A program made the translations under genes and the position numbers. Source: Candidatus Melainabacteria bacterium (GTDB lineage Bacteria > Cyanobacteriota > Vampirovibrionia > Gastranaerophilales > Gastranaerophilaceae). Taken from it: a DNA stretch of 64,000 nucleotides. The stretch is taken from positions 620,001-684,000 of the forward strand of contig CP091731.1 of NCBI GenBank assembly GCA_022009935.1, in the 5' to 3' direction. Of the stretch, positions 10,571 through 21,388 are shown piece by piece (the first letter of the stretch is position 1; every line of letters starts with the position of its first letter). The notes under the pieces were generated by a model. The model was given only the letters and a program-made list of their open reading frames with translations. It did not search any database and was not told where the DNA came from.

Positions 10571-11746
10571 TTATTTTGACATATTATAGTTTATACCTGC
10601 ATCTTTCATACGTTTTAAAGCTTCTTTCAAAACTTCAACAGGTTTAGTTATAGCAATACGAATAAAGCCTTCGCCACATTTGCCATAACCATTGCCAGGT
10701 GGTACAACAACATGAGCTTTTTCAAGTAACAACGTTGCAAATTCCTCTGATGTGAAGCCTTTTGGCACAGGTATCCAAATATAAAAAGTAGCCTTAGACG
10801 GTTCAACATCCCAACCAAGTTCTCTTAAACCCTCTTCCATAACAACTTTACGCTCTTTATACATTTTATTTAATGCTTCAATTTGTTCTTTTGGAGCGTT
10901 ATATGCCTCACTTGCTGCTTCCTGAACAGCTTTAAAAACACCTGAATCAATGTTGTTTTTAATTGTGCCCAATGCTTTTATTGCATCTTTGTTGCCGACA
11001 ACAAATCCAACACGCCAACCTGTCATGTTGTATGATTTTGAGTGAGAATAAAACTCAATTGCAACATCTTTTGCACCTTCAATTTGAAGAACAGACGGAG
11101 CAACATAACCATCATAAGTCATTTCACAATAAGCATTGTCATAGCACAATAAAATGTCATATTTTTTACAGAAATCTACGGCTTTTTTCAAAAATTCTAA
11201 ATCACAAACAGCACCTGTTGGGTTATTTGGATAATTTAAGAACATCAATTTAGATTTTTAGCAATATCTTCCGGAATTTTATCAAAATCAGGAAGGAATT
11301 TGTTTTCTTTGTTAAAGGCATAGAATATGAAGTTCCGCCTGCTAAAATAGTTGCATTTTTATATACAGGATACCCGGGGTCAGGAACTAAAGTATAGTCA
11401 CCTTCATCAACATATGCAAAGAAAACGTGTGCAATGGCTTCTTTTGAGCCGATGTTTGCAAGAACTTCTGTCTTAGCATCAACATCAACTCCAAAACGAT
11501 CTTTCATCCATTTTGCACTAGCAGCTTTAAATTCAGCTGTACCATCATAAGGTGGATAATCGTGATTTTTTGGATTGTCTATTGCTTTGTGCATTCTTTC
11601 AACTACTGCACCAATGGTCGGTTTATCAGGATCACCAATGCCCAAAGATATTATATCAAAGCCTTTTGCTTTTGCTTCTGCGATTTTTGCATCAATTTGT
11701 GCAAATAAATATGGTGGGATTTGGTCAATCTTCTTGAATGTTTCAT
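10571..11746 (-). CDS. dapL: LL-diaminopimelate aminotransferase
   Basis: About 391 residues. It transfers an amino group from glutamate to tetrahydrodipicolinate, giving LL-diaminopimelate for peptidoglycan and lysine in one step, bypassing the succinylase route. It is a fold-type I PLP enzyme. Visible motifs are SLGIGDPDKPT, YPPYDGTAEF, GSKEAIAH, NYPNNPTGA, YDNAYCEM, the PLP lysine in SHSKSYNMTGWRVGF, and FIRIAITKP. The start is an ATG at 11746 behind AAGGAG; the following A-run has probably lost one base (intended MKTFKKIDQIPPYLFAQID). Further breaks are at about 11249 and 11290. DapL occurs in cyanobacteria, plants and chlamydiae among others. Confidence 0.9.
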
Positions 11747-11894
11747 ATAAAATTTGTTCTCCTTAATTAATATATAAAAAAATTATAACAGAAAAAAATA
11801 AATAGGAACAATTATTATTTCTTTTTCGTCTAATTTTATATAATAAATATATAAAAAAGTAACTTATAATTGTCAAAAGAGGGAAAAAGCGGAT

Positions 11895-12832
11895 ATGGAA
11901 AACAAAGAAGAGTTATTTAATACTTATATTTTAAACGATGATGAGAGTGAAACATTAAAACCTGAACGCCAAAATTTCACCTCAATTTCAAAAGAAGATG
12001 ATGTTTTACAAATATATTTAAAAGAAATTGGAAAAATAAATTTGCTAAAATATGAAGAAGAAAAAAAGCTTGGGAAAATTATTAAGGAGAATAAAGACCC
12101 ACAAAAAGTTCTTATAGCAAAGAAAAAAACTCGTACAAGCAAATTTGCGATTAGTTGTAAGCATTGCAAAAAAATATACAGGTCAAGGTGTTTTGTTTAT
12201 GGATCTTGTTCAAGAAGGTTCTTTTGGGCTTAATTCGTGCGGCCATGCGGTTTGATTATGAACGAGGCTTCAAATTCAGCACTTATGCAACATGGTGGAT
12301 AAAACAAACAATTGTCCGTGCAATAGCCAACAACGCAAGGACTATAAGAATACCTGTTCACATGCTTGACAAAATAAGAAGTTTAAGAAAAGCTACAATT
12401 GAACTTATGACACAAACAGGAAAAGAAGCAACAAATGAACAACTTGCTGAGTTTATGAAATTGCCGATAAAGAAAATTGAAACAATTAAGAATGCAATGA
12501 AAAGTGATCCTTTAAGTCTTGATACGCCTGTTGCTGAAGATTTAACTTTGGAAGATTATATCTCATGCGATGAAGCAAAACAACCAAACAATGAAACACA
12601 AAGCATTCTTTTAAATAACGATATACAAAAAGCCTTGAAACACCTTGACAATCGTGAACGAACAATTTTGATAAACAGATACGGTTTGTTTGGAGAATCA
12701 AGAAAAACATTGGAAGAAATAGGACAAATACTTGGGTTTTCAAAAGAAAGAATAAGACAAATTGAAAATCAGGCTATAAAAAAATTACGAGAAGAAAAAG
12801 ATATTAGACATTTAAAAGAATACATTGCATAA
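11895..12832 (+). CDS. rpoD: RNA polymerase sigma-70 family factor, group 1/2
   Basis: About 313 residues with frame breaks near 12120-12145 and 12225. It recruits core RNA polymerase to promoters. Region 1.2 is DDVLQIYLKEIGKI. Region 2 includes the core-binding DLVQEGSLGLIRA and the -10 recognising FKFSTYATWWIKQTI. Region 3 follows (RTIRIPVHMLDKI), and region 4 carries TLEEIGQILGFSKERIRQIE and ends KLREEKDIRHLKEYIA. There is no long acidic region 1.1, so it is a short primary factor or a group 2 factor as in cyanobacteria. The ATG follows an AGAGGG site. rpsU lies 80 bp downstream, a common neighbour of primary sigma genes. Confidence 0.9.
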
Positions 12833-12913
12833 ATAAATTCTTGCCATTTTTTTATCTTTGTGTTAGTCTGGTTGATATAATATAAATTTGAATTTAAAGG
12901 TGGTGAAAAAAGA

Positions 12914-13088
12914 ATGCCGGAAGTACGTGTTGGTGAAAATGAAAATATCGAAAGTGCTTTAAGAAGATTTAAGAAAAAAAATCCAAAAAGCAGGTATATT
13001 ATCTGAAATTAAACGTCGTGAACGTTATGAAAAACCAAGTTTAAAGAAAAAACGCAAGTCTGAAGCTGCTCGCAAACGCAGAGTTTAA
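12914..13088 (+). CDS. rpsU: 30S ribosomal protein S21
   Basis: About 58 residues, starting MPEVRVGENENIESALRRFK and ending KKKRKSEAARKRRV, with one extra base in the A-run near 12983. S21 sits on the platform of the small ribosomal subunit near the anti-Shine-Dalgarno helix. The length and the very basic C-terminus are typical. An AGGTGG site precedes the ATG. It is followed by its own hairpin terminator, so it ends the sigma-factor transcript or forms a single-gene unit. Confidence 0.95.
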
Positions 13089-13104
13089 GATTTATTAAAA
13101 TTTG

Positions 13105-13141
13105 AAAAAAGAGGTATTTAAATCATTTAAATACCTTTTTT
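13105..13141 (+). terminator. Terminator downstream of rpsU
   Basis: AGGTATTTAAAT at 13112-13123 and ATTTAAATACCT at 13125-13136 are inverted repeats followed by a run of T and preceded by A, 17 bp after the rpsU stop. Confidence 0.75.
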
Positions 13142-13213
13142 ATATATATTAAATATATACCAGCATTTTAAATTATACACCTAAGTTTATTGATTTTCAC
13201 CTTTTGTATTAAG

Positions 13214-13226
13214 TTTTGTAACAAAA
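13214..13226 (+). promoter_or_regulatory. TTTTGTAACAAAA palindromic element, copy 1
   Basis: Exact 13-bp palindrome ending 76 bp before the start of the glycine-zipper protein gene. The same element lies at similar distance upstream of five other genes in the window, so it is probably a regulator-binding site. Confidence 0.5.
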
Positions 13227-13257
13227 TTTGTATATATCAGAAATTCATATATACAAA
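13227..13257. promoter_or_regulatory. Inverted repeat upstream of the glycine-zipper protein gene
   Basis: TTTGTATATAT at 13227-13237 and ATATATACAAA at 13247-13257 form perfect 11-bp arms around 9 nt, directly adjoining the 13-bp palindrome. A TATATATATAAGATAAT stretch that could supply the -10 box lies just downstream. Confidence 0.45.
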
Positions 13258-13302
13258 ATGTTTTTATATATATAAGATAATAAAATTAATTTGGAGGCTA
13301 TA

Positions 13303-14149
13303 ATGAGTTACAGCTATAACAATGCATTGCCAATGATAAACACATCAGCAAACAGTGCTAATGTAATCCCTACAACAGGCACAATGATGTCATATGGCAC
13401 ATTAGGAACTTATGGAAATGTTAATTCATATTATACAGGCGGAGCAAATAGTATCTTTGATACAGCTTTAAAATCACAAGAAACAAATCAAACAATGACT
13501 TCTCAATCAATGACAAACAATTATAGTAATGCTTATCAAGGCAATGTGTTAGCAGCAACAGCAACAGCTCAAACAGCTGAGGTTCAAAAATTTGCCACAG
13601 ATATTTGCAACTTAATAAAAATAATCAACTGACCCAGTTTAAAGAAAAATGGGAAGACTTTAAAACTGCTGTCGCTCAAAATTCTATATATTCCCAAGCT
13701 ATCGACACAAGCGATGCCAAACAAGTTGCTGCAATGGCAGAACAAGTTTTCCAACAACTTACAGGTTATAGCATTCAAAATGTTCTTAAAAAACACCAGT
13801 GATAATGCATTTATGAATGGTGTTAAGTCCGGTGCTTCACTAAGTTTTTGGGGTAGTGGTACTTCTCAAGACGATGCTCTTGCTTATTTAAGTAAAACAG
13901 AAGTAAGAGCATCTTCAAAATTTGCTGAAGGTATTGGTGGTGTAGTTGGTGGTGCATTAACTGGTGGTGCAGGTTCAATGGCTGTTGTCGGTGCAGTTAA
14001 CGGTATTGCTACTGTATTTGGAGGCAAAAGATACCCCAATTCCAACCAAATATTTAGGAAAAATTGGACTTGGTTCTACTTTAGCAATGGCTGTTGTTGG
14101 CCTTGGCTCTTCTATTGTCAAAATGAACCAAGACGATAATAAATATTAA
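13303..14149 (+). CDS. Hypothetical glycine-zipper membrane protein
   Basis: About 282 residues with breaks near 13608, 13792 and 14030; the ATG at 13303 follows a GGAGG site. The first 110 residues are rich in Asn, Thr, Ser, Tyr and Gly (NNALPMINTSANSANVIP) with no signal peptide. A central helical part follows (LTQFKEKWEDFKTAVAQN). The C-terminus has a glycine-zipper hydrophobic stretch (GGVVGGALTGGAGSMAVVGA) and a second one (GLGSTLAMAVVGLGSSIV), which could insert in membranes as a hairpin. I do not recognise the family. The upstream palindrome pair suggests specific regulation. It may be a surface or secreted protein, which is inference. Confidence 0.65.
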
Positions 14150-14237
14150 TATTTTTATAATTGACTCAAAATACTTAAAATGGTAATATTTTATTATATA
14201 TTATTTAAATTTAGGTTATAAAGTTGGAACTTATATT

Positions 14238-14494
14238 ATGAGTCAAAATTATACATCACAACAAATAAAAATTAAAACATCTGTTTTATTATTTATTAAA
14301 AGAGCAGCCGCTCCTCTTGTTTTGTATGTTGAAAATCCGAAGAAGTTTATAATGAATTTATAAACATTATAAATAATTATCATACACAATCTAAATTAAT
14401 TGAAAAGACTACTTTAGGACCAATAAAAAAAGTTTGCGTTTTTTCAAACCAAATATCTGCTGTTGCTATGCAGGATGAACCTTATTTAAAATAA
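14238..14494 (+). CDS. Small conserved hypothetical protein
   Basis: About 85 residues with one frame break in the stretch near 14338. The start is the ATG at 14238 (MSQNYTSQQIKIKTSVLLF). The body reads IKRAAAPLVLYVENP, EEVYNEFINIINNYH and LGPIKKVCVFSNQISAVAMQ. The pattern of short strands and one helix suggests a small alpha/beta fold. There is no signal peptide or catalytic motif. It lies 35 bp upstream of the ZorA-like gene on the same strand and could be co-transcribed with that pair. Function unknown. Confidence 0.55.
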
Positions 14495-14529
14495 ATATAC
14501 AACACAAGTTTAGAAGCAGGTTTTTTATT

Positions 14530-15408
14530 ATGTTACATGTTTTTACTGACCCCGGAATTTTTTTGGTTGTAATATTTTTTATTTATTGTGTCATCTATCT
14601 TTTTACTAACTTTAAAAAATTAATAAAAATTTAAATGACATTTTAAAAGTACTTCAAAGTTTTAAAGCTGATGAATTAATTTATCGTTTTAAAGAATTTG
14701 ATAATTGTCTAATGGAAAATAACTATATAAATTCATATTGGCTAAAATATAAAGAAAATTTGATTTTTAACCGTAGTAAAACTTCAGATGTCTCATCCAT
14801 CAGTTTAAATATGAAAAATATTAATAACGATGAAAATATTCAAACAACCGACGACCCAATCTTCTATTTCAATGAAGAAACGCTTGTTCATTCAAAATAC
14901 AATTACAAATTTTTAAATGCAACACCAACCATTTTAACAGGTTTGGGATATTATTTACATTTTTGTCAATTGCAATAGGGTTTTCAAATATTGATTTTTC
15001 AACAAATGAACAAACTCTTGTTTCTGTCACAAGCTTGCTTGCAGCTTTAAAAGTTGCTGCTGTTGTTTCTGTTTTGGCTGTTTCTGGAGCTTTATTGTTC
15101 ACTTTGATTGAACGAATTTTTTACAACAAACTTTGTATTCGACCATTAAATCTTGTTATTAAAGAATTTAATCGTTTGTTTGAACGCATTACTTCTGAAA
15201 AGTTTTTTAGTTATGTTACTTCGTGACAGTAAAGCTCAAAATGTGGAGTTAATTAAAAGCTATTACAAAGTTAAATGATTCTATTGGCTCAAACTTTACA
15301 TCTCAAATGACACAAATTGAACCATACTTAGAAAATATAATATATGGAATAAATAAACTTCGCACGGTCATGGACAAAAAAGACGCGGAAAGTGAACTTT
15401 TTGAATAA
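14530..15408 (+). CDS. MotA/TolQ/ExbB-family proton channel, ZorA-like
   Basis: About 293 residues with frame breaks near 14625, 14955 and 15222. An N-terminal membrane segment (GIFLVVIFFIYCVIYLF) is followed by about 100 cytoplasmic residues. The MotA/ExbB core then has ATPTILTGLGI, TFLSIAIGFSNI and LLAALKVAAVVSVLAVSG, giving three membrane segments in total. A C-terminal helical tail ends TVMDKKDAESELFE. The proline-containing TPTILTGLG and the long insert after segment 1 are like ZorA and ExbB and unlike the four-segment flagellar MotA. Such proteins form a pentameric proton channel that moves around a MotB-like dimer. The partner gene starts 3 bp after the stop. The tail is much shorter than in typical Zorya ZorA. 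Confidence 0.7.
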
Positions 15409-15411
15409 ACT

Positions 15412-16109
15412 ATGAAACAATATTTTAATAAAAAAAATGAAGAAATTGAAGAAAACATATTTTTGGGTAACAATGAGTGATCTGCTTTTGGGGCTTATGA
15501 TTACCTTTATAATGCTTTTTTGTCTTGGCTATTTTAGGCTATAGTACAGAAAAAGTTACAAAGCAAAACCAAAATATGCAAACTATGGAAAAATCAATGA
15601 AAAACTTGTAAAAAATAATTTAAATATTGAAATTGATAAACTTGCAAATATCGTCAAGATTTCAGATTTGGAGCTGTTCGACTCAAACAGTTGGGAATTA
15701 ACTCAAAACGGTAAAAATTTTCTTGATAAATTCTTGCCTTTATATTTTGATGTTTTATTAAGTGATGATGATATTTCACATAAAATATCACAAATTGTTA
15801 TTGAAGGACACACTGATTCAAACAGTTTTCATCAGGCCAAAAACGATAAAGATAATTATAACTTAAATTTGGAACTTAGTGCTAAAAGAGCCTTAAGCGT
15901 ATCAAAATATATTTTTAAGCAAAAATTATAACGAAAAGATAGACAAGAATCTATATAAAAAAATTAGCATTAATGGAAGAAGTTATTCAAACCCTGTTTT
16001 GAACAAGGATGGCTCGGAAAATTTTGCGAAAAGTCGTCGAGTTGAGTTTAAAATAATCTATAACGAACCATCTTTTGTTGAAAATATTTTGAAAAATAAA
16101 AATATTTAA
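15412..16109 (+). CDS. MotB/OmpA-domain protein, ZorB-like
   Basis: About 232 residues with breaks near 15465, 15535, 15595 and 15925. A short cytoplasmic N-terminus leads into one membrane segment, VTMSDLLLGLMITFIMLF, whose aspartate is placed like the proton-carrying residue of MotB and ZorB. A periplasmic OmpA/MotB peptidoglycan-binding domain follows: IVIEGHTDSN, LNLELSAKRALSVSKYI, and SRRVEFKIIY near the end. The protein would anchor the upstream channel to the cell wall. No zorC, zorD or zorE effector gene follows; the next gene is on the other strand. It could serve as a stator for another machine, but it lies 23 kb from the flagellar genes. Confidence 0.75.
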
Positions 16110-16135
16110 CAACAACTTAATTTATTTTAAATAAC

Positions 16136-16497
16136 TTAAAAATCTTTTTCAACGACTTTAAACCCGCAACCTTCATGAAGAATTGGTTTGAATTTTAAAC
16201 TTTTAACAGGGTAACGTCGACACATTTCAAGTCGCTTGTCATATTGAGAGCACAAACCGTCTTTTGTCACATATTTGCAAGCAAAATCAAGTTTCCAAAA
16301 TCATCTCGACCTTTAATATAAAATCGTTTGTATTTTGGAAACAAAAATTGCATAATTTTAAACTCTTTTTCGGTATATGTGTCGTAGCTATACATATAAT
16401 TGCAACATTTGCCACATCGCTTACATTCTCCTTCAATTTTATAAACAACTTTTTCAGGAACATAATATGATTTAATTTCCCAGTATAAAGACTTCAC
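16136..16497 (-). CDS. YkgJ-type cysteine cluster protein
   Basis: About 120 residues with one break near 16268. It contains ECKRCGKCCNYM near the N-terminus, then LCSQYDKRLEMCRRYP and EGCGFKV at the end. The CxxCGxCC opening plus later cysteines is the YkgJ zinc/iron-chelating family, which is of uncertain biochemical role. It is convergent with the ZorB-like gene, 26 bp away, and is not obviously part of that operon. Upstream on the other side lies the divergent PBP gene. Confidence 0.7.
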
Positions 16498-16584
16498 AAA
16501 ACTTAATAAATAGAAAAATTTAGGTGTTTTTTGTTACCATAATATATAAGTATAGCATAAATTAATGAAGAAGAGATAAGATTT

Positions 16585-18698
16585 ATGAAAAGAAATAAAA
16601 AGTTAAAAAATAATGGATTTATGAATTCAATAAAAAATTTGTTTACGATTTCTTTTTGCGGTGCTGCTTGCATTTTATGTCGGATTGAAGTTTTATATAG
16701 CTTCACTGCCACCAATTGAGAACTTGGAATCCTTCACTCCAAATATAGTTACCAAAATATATTCGCAAGATGGTGATATAATAAAAACTTTTACTGCTTA
16801 TAAATTTGAACATGTGAATGTGGAAAAAGTTCCAAAACACTTAATTGAAGCAATAATAGCAACAGAAGATAAAACTTTTATTCACACAGCGGATATGACA
16901 TGTTTGGTTTAATACGTTCTACATTTGCAAACTTAAAAGCAGGGTCATTTGTTCAAGGCGCTTCAACAATAACACAACAACTTGCACGGATTTTATTTTT
17001 AAACAATGATAAAACTTTTGACCGTAAAATAAAAAGAATTTATAGTTTCAGCACAAATAGAAAAAACATTATCAAAAGACCAAATCCTTTGAAATGTATT
17101 TAAATAATGTGTATTTGGGCTCCGGAGCTTATGGTGTTGAAGGAGCTTCACAAATATATTTCAATAAGTCCGTAAAGGACTTAAATTTGGCACAATGTGC
17201 TTTAATTGCAGGGCTTCCGCAAGCACCGTCCGTTTATTCACCATTTAACAATCCTGATTTGGCAAAAAAACGTCAAGGGCATGTTTTAAAACGCATGCTA
17301 AAAATGGGGTATATTACACAAGAAGAATTCGATACAGCAACAGATGCACCGCTTGTTTTAAACAAAAACCCCTCATATATACTCATATAACAAAGCTCCG
17401 TATTTCATTGACTTAGTTATGCAAGAATTAAATTCTTTGGGTTTTGATGAACGAGATGTTTCATCAGGTGGTTATAAAATAACAACGACTTTGAACTATA
17501 AAGCCCAAAAAGCTGCAGATGAAGCAGTGAGGAGGTATTTAAGGTCTTATGGCTTAACTAAAGACAAGCAACAAGGTGCCGTTTACGGAATATCTCCTTT
17601 GACAGGTGAAATTCTTGTATATGTGGGTGGAAAAGACTATGAAAAAGTCAATATGACAGGATACAAAACGCTGTACGCCCTCCGGGGTCAGCTTTTAAAC
17701 CTTTTGTATACGCAGCTGCCCTTCAAAAAGGATGGAGAATTACTGACACTTTAGCTGACACTCCTGTCACAATTGGTGATTGGTCACCAAGAAACTATGG
17801 TTCAAAGTATCGTGGAAATTTACCCCTATACAAAGGTTTAACATATTCTTCAAACGTTATGGCTGCAAAGCTTATCAAAGACACAGGAGTGCGTCCTGTC
17901 ATTTCTCTTGTGCGTTCGCTTGGAATATCAACACCTATTGAAAACGATTTGACAATTGCACTTGGTTCAAACGGTGTAAAGCTGTCTGAAATGGTTGTTG
18001 CTTATGGCGCTTTTGCAAATGGCGGGTATAAAGTTAAGCCTTATTCTGTTTTGAAAGTTGAAACTTCTCGAGGAAAAATTCTTTATGAAGCTCCAAAAGC
18101 AAGAATAATGAAAGCCATAAGTACAGAAACTGCTTCCGGAATAACTCAAATGTTAAAAACAGTTATCAAAGAAGGAACCGGTCGAGGTGCAAATATAAAC
18201 AAACCTGCAGCCGGAAAATCCGGAACTACTGATAACTATAAAGATGCTTGGTTTATCGGATATACACCTGATGTTGTTCTTGGTGTTTGGGTTGGAAATG
18301 ATGACAATTCAAAAATGGGGATAGCTTTGACCGGTGGTTCTGTTCCTGCATTGATTTGGAAAGATGCCATGAAAGTTGCAACCGAAAGCTATGGTAATGT
18401 TGATTTCAGCTATGAACCAATTGATATTATAAAAGAAAAACCACAGTTTGAGAATAATTACAAACCAAATGAAGAAATTATTGAAAATGATGAAGAAACT
18501 CAAACTAATCAAACTCATGCTGTGACAGTGGATGAAACTATTGATAATAACAATTCTTCATCAAATCAAAGTAACTCTGTTGTGAACAAACAACCGACAC
18601 CTGTGACAACACCGGCGCAACCACCACATGTTGAGAAAAAACAAGAATCACAAGTAAACACAAATCTTCCGGAACCAAAACCGTCAAATGGTGATTAG
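16585..18698 (+). CDS. mrcA: Class A penicillin-binding protein (PBP1A type)
   Basis: About 704 residues; breaks near 16675, 16890, 17042, 17075, 17380 and 17660. The protein polymerises and cross-links peptidoglycan. A basic N-terminus leads into one membrane anchor. The glycosyltransferase domain (GT51) has AIIATEDKTF, the catalytic glutamate region, and QGASTITQQLARILFL, EMYLNNVYLG. The transpeptidase domain has GSAFKPFVYA (SxxK), YSSNVMA (SxN) and GKSGTTDNYKDAWFIGY (KTG box). The last 90 residues are an Asn/Gln/Pro-rich tail without a domain (TPAQPPHVEKKQE). All catalytic motifs are intact. It is monocistronic as far as can be seen. Confidence 0.95.
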
Positions 18699-18862
18699 GT
18701 TTTAATAATTAAACGTAAAAAGACATTGGGAAGAAGCCTCCCCCAAATTGTAAATTAATGACGACTTATGTACTTCTTATTGTTGTAACATACTTAATTT
18801 GTAAATTCCTGAAACGAGTTTCCGGTAACAGGAAGAGGAAAAACAATGTTCAAGATGTAAAG

Positions 18863-18875
18863 AATTGTAACAAAA
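18863..18875 (+). promoter_or_regulatory. TTGTAACAAAA element, copy 2
   Basis: AATTGTAACAAAA, one mismatch-rich base at its 5' side, ending 92 bp before the next gene start. A second TTGTAACA lies at about 18783. This 18699-18967 intergenic stretch otherwise shows only AT-rich sequence and a short GGGAAGAAGCCTCCC-like hairpin after the PBP gene. Confidence 0.4.
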
Positions 18876-18967
18876 ACATCAAACATGAGAATAAATTGTT
18901 AAAGTTTTTGTAAAAGAGTGTCGATAAAGAAGATGTATCGTATAAAAAAGGGAATGTATAGTCAACT

Positions 18968-21202
18968 ATGGGTATGTCGGCTTCACAAGCTAGATATTTG
19001 AGTTTGACTGCACGCAAGTCTGATTTAGAGTTTCGCGGGCAGCAAATCAACCAATCAAGATTAATGCTTTCAAATCAAAGTGCTAATCTTTATTCCAGCA
19101 TGTTGAGCATGTCTGTACCAACCCCGCCTGTAGAAACCGATTTTATGAAAGATGTTTATTCTTTTTCTATGGGTGGAGATAATACGACTTTATCAAGTTA
19201 TAAGTTAAGCATGGGAAAAGACGGATATGGCTACGATATTCTATATTCTAAACCGGCAACAACAAAACAACTGGCCGCTTCTTCGGTTTCAAATGTTCAA
19301 AAGGGCTATCAGTCGAAATGTTGGACAAAAAACAAATATTGTTTCTTCAATGATGAAAATTAAAACCACTTATGACAACTCCAAACCTCAAAGCAAATCT
19401 TCTCCTAATGTTTCTAGGTTGGTGAATATGCAGAATGCGACTAAGTATAAAGATAGATATAATTCTACAGTAAGTGATTCATCACCACAACATCATGCAA
19501 CACAGGCAGATTTTCACAATGACTATGCATCAATGTATAATAAAATACATTGAAAAAAGTAACAGAGGTTACAAAACCTTCTAAAAACAGCACTATGTCT
19601 TCGTCTTCCGTTGCTAAAATGACTAAAACTGCTGATAACACTATTACCTACAATTATGGCACCAAAGACTCCAGAACTTTGCATCAACTTTCTGCAAACA
19701 ATGTTTGTGAAATATTTGGAGGCCATTACGATTATCCTAATTGTACTACATTTACTTATAAAGATTCACTACTTTCTAAAATTTTAGAGGGGTTTGGCGA
19801 TAGTGACGGTAAGGTTACTGTTGGAGAAAATGGTGGTACACAAAACGATAGCGAAGCTGCTAGAAAAGGCAATGTTTCATTTTACATAGATGCTGAAAAC
19901 ATGAAATTCTATGTTATGAAAGCTCAAGATGGCTCTGATAATACAAGAGGAAATAATATATTTGATAGTAATAATAGTATAAATGCTAGTACAAGTGTTT
20001 ACGAATATGATCTTGCAGCTTTATTAGGACTTTCTGTTGCTACAGGTGTTAATGATACAACAAATAAAAATGCAACTGTATATTATAACGATTATGGTAC
20101 TGACTCTAATACAGTAAGAGATTATTATATATTTGGATGGGACAAAGGCTTCTATTTCCAAACAGCAACTGATGTAAAAGATGATGGTTGGACAATCGAT
20201 GATCATGACTTTTATAAACTTGAGACAGATAAACTTAACAATTTTGGAATTACTGCGAATAACCCCCAAAATGGTTCGGATACTCAAAATAAAAAAGAGT
20301 ACCAATATTTTAGAGATTCCAGCAATGGTGACATTTGGGAATGTTGCACAACAACTGATACAAATGGAGGAATTACTGAAAGTTGGAAACTTTTCCAAGC
20401 CAACAAAACATACAATATTGGTGAAAAGGAAGCGCAACTTATTGATGAAAAAGATTGGCCTAGCGGTATTATACATACACAGCAAAATGGTGAATATGAT
20501 TGCTATTATGTGCCTGATGAAACCGGTACCGGTGGTAGTTATTATTTAATAGCTAAACCAAAGGATACATACACAGCCACTAGTAATGATGTTCAAGTTA
20601 ATAATGATATTCATAAATATGATGCAAACAACACATACAAAATTGAAGGAATGACTGCTTGTGTTGTTAGTGATAATAGTGTACCTTCTACTATTGCTGA
20701 AGCTTATGACCTTGACAATTATATCATCTATGCTACATACAATGATTCTGATACTGATTTTTCTAATCCTATCAAGTATTATGTTTACCCAAAAGATGAA
20801 GATAGTGCTGATGCCGTTTGTTCTTATGCTTTTGAAAAATCATATACCGGAAAAAATCAAATATTGGAAGGTCGAGCTAACATTCTTGTTGATGAAAACG
20901 GTAGGTTATCAAAACTTGATATTCAAGGTGAAGGAACTTATACTCTTGAATATGGTCAAGAAAAGGATGAAGAGGCATACAATGAAGCTTATCGTGAATA
21001 TGAATACAAATTAGAAAAATATGAAAAAGAAATGGCTGATATTGATGCGAGAACCGCCATAATCCAACAACAAGACAAAAAACTTGAATTACAATTAAAA
21101 TCCATTGATACCGAACATAGTGCCATTCAAACTGAACTTGAAGCACTTAAAAAAGTTATTGATAACAATATCAAATCTGGTTTCGGTACTTTTGGAGGTT
21201 AA
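18968..21202 (+). CDS. Large lineage-specific hypothetical protein with coiled-coil C-terminus
   Basis: About 744 residues with breaks near 19305 and 19545. It starts MGMSASQARYLSLTARK, then LEFRGQQINQSRLMLSNQS and SMSVPTPPVETDFMKD. The middle is a long Asp/Asn/Thr/Tyr-rich beta-type region. The C-terminal 90 residues are charged helix predicted to form a coiled coil (EYKLEKYEKEMADIDARTA, KKLELQLKSIDTEHSAIQ) and end NNIKSGFGTFGG. From memory, the same N- and C-terminal signatures recur as a large family in Gastranaerophilales genomes; the N-terminus resembles flagellar rod/hook type helices. No signal peptide. A structural or exported surface protein is possible; function is unknown. Confidence 0.7.
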
Positions 21203-21296
21203 CTCTAAACAAAATTTATTTCTATTCCCATTTATTTTCATACGATACTTTTTCTTTTGACTTAGTTTGCTTTAAATTAAGTCTTTTTTTTGTTGG

Positions 21297-21306
21297 TTTG
21301 TAACAA
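21297..21306 (+). promoter_or_regulatory. TTTGTAACAA element, copy 3
   Basis: Core of the shared palindrome, ending 82 bp before the start at 21389; a second, inverted TTGTTACAA lies at about 21349-21357. Confidence 0.4.
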
Positions 21307-21388
21307 TTTAGACACAAATATTAACTTTATAGTTTTATTTTTATTTTCTTGTTACAATATTAAAGGTTCTATTATTAGGAGTATCTTT

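Noticed and set aside
14530..16109. Flagellar stator MotAB
   Set aside because: The MotA-like protein has three membrane segments with a long cytoplasmic insert after the first, unlike the four-segment flagellar MotA, and the pair is 23 kb from the flagellar genes. A ZorA/ExbB-like assignment fits better, though stator use cannot be excluded.
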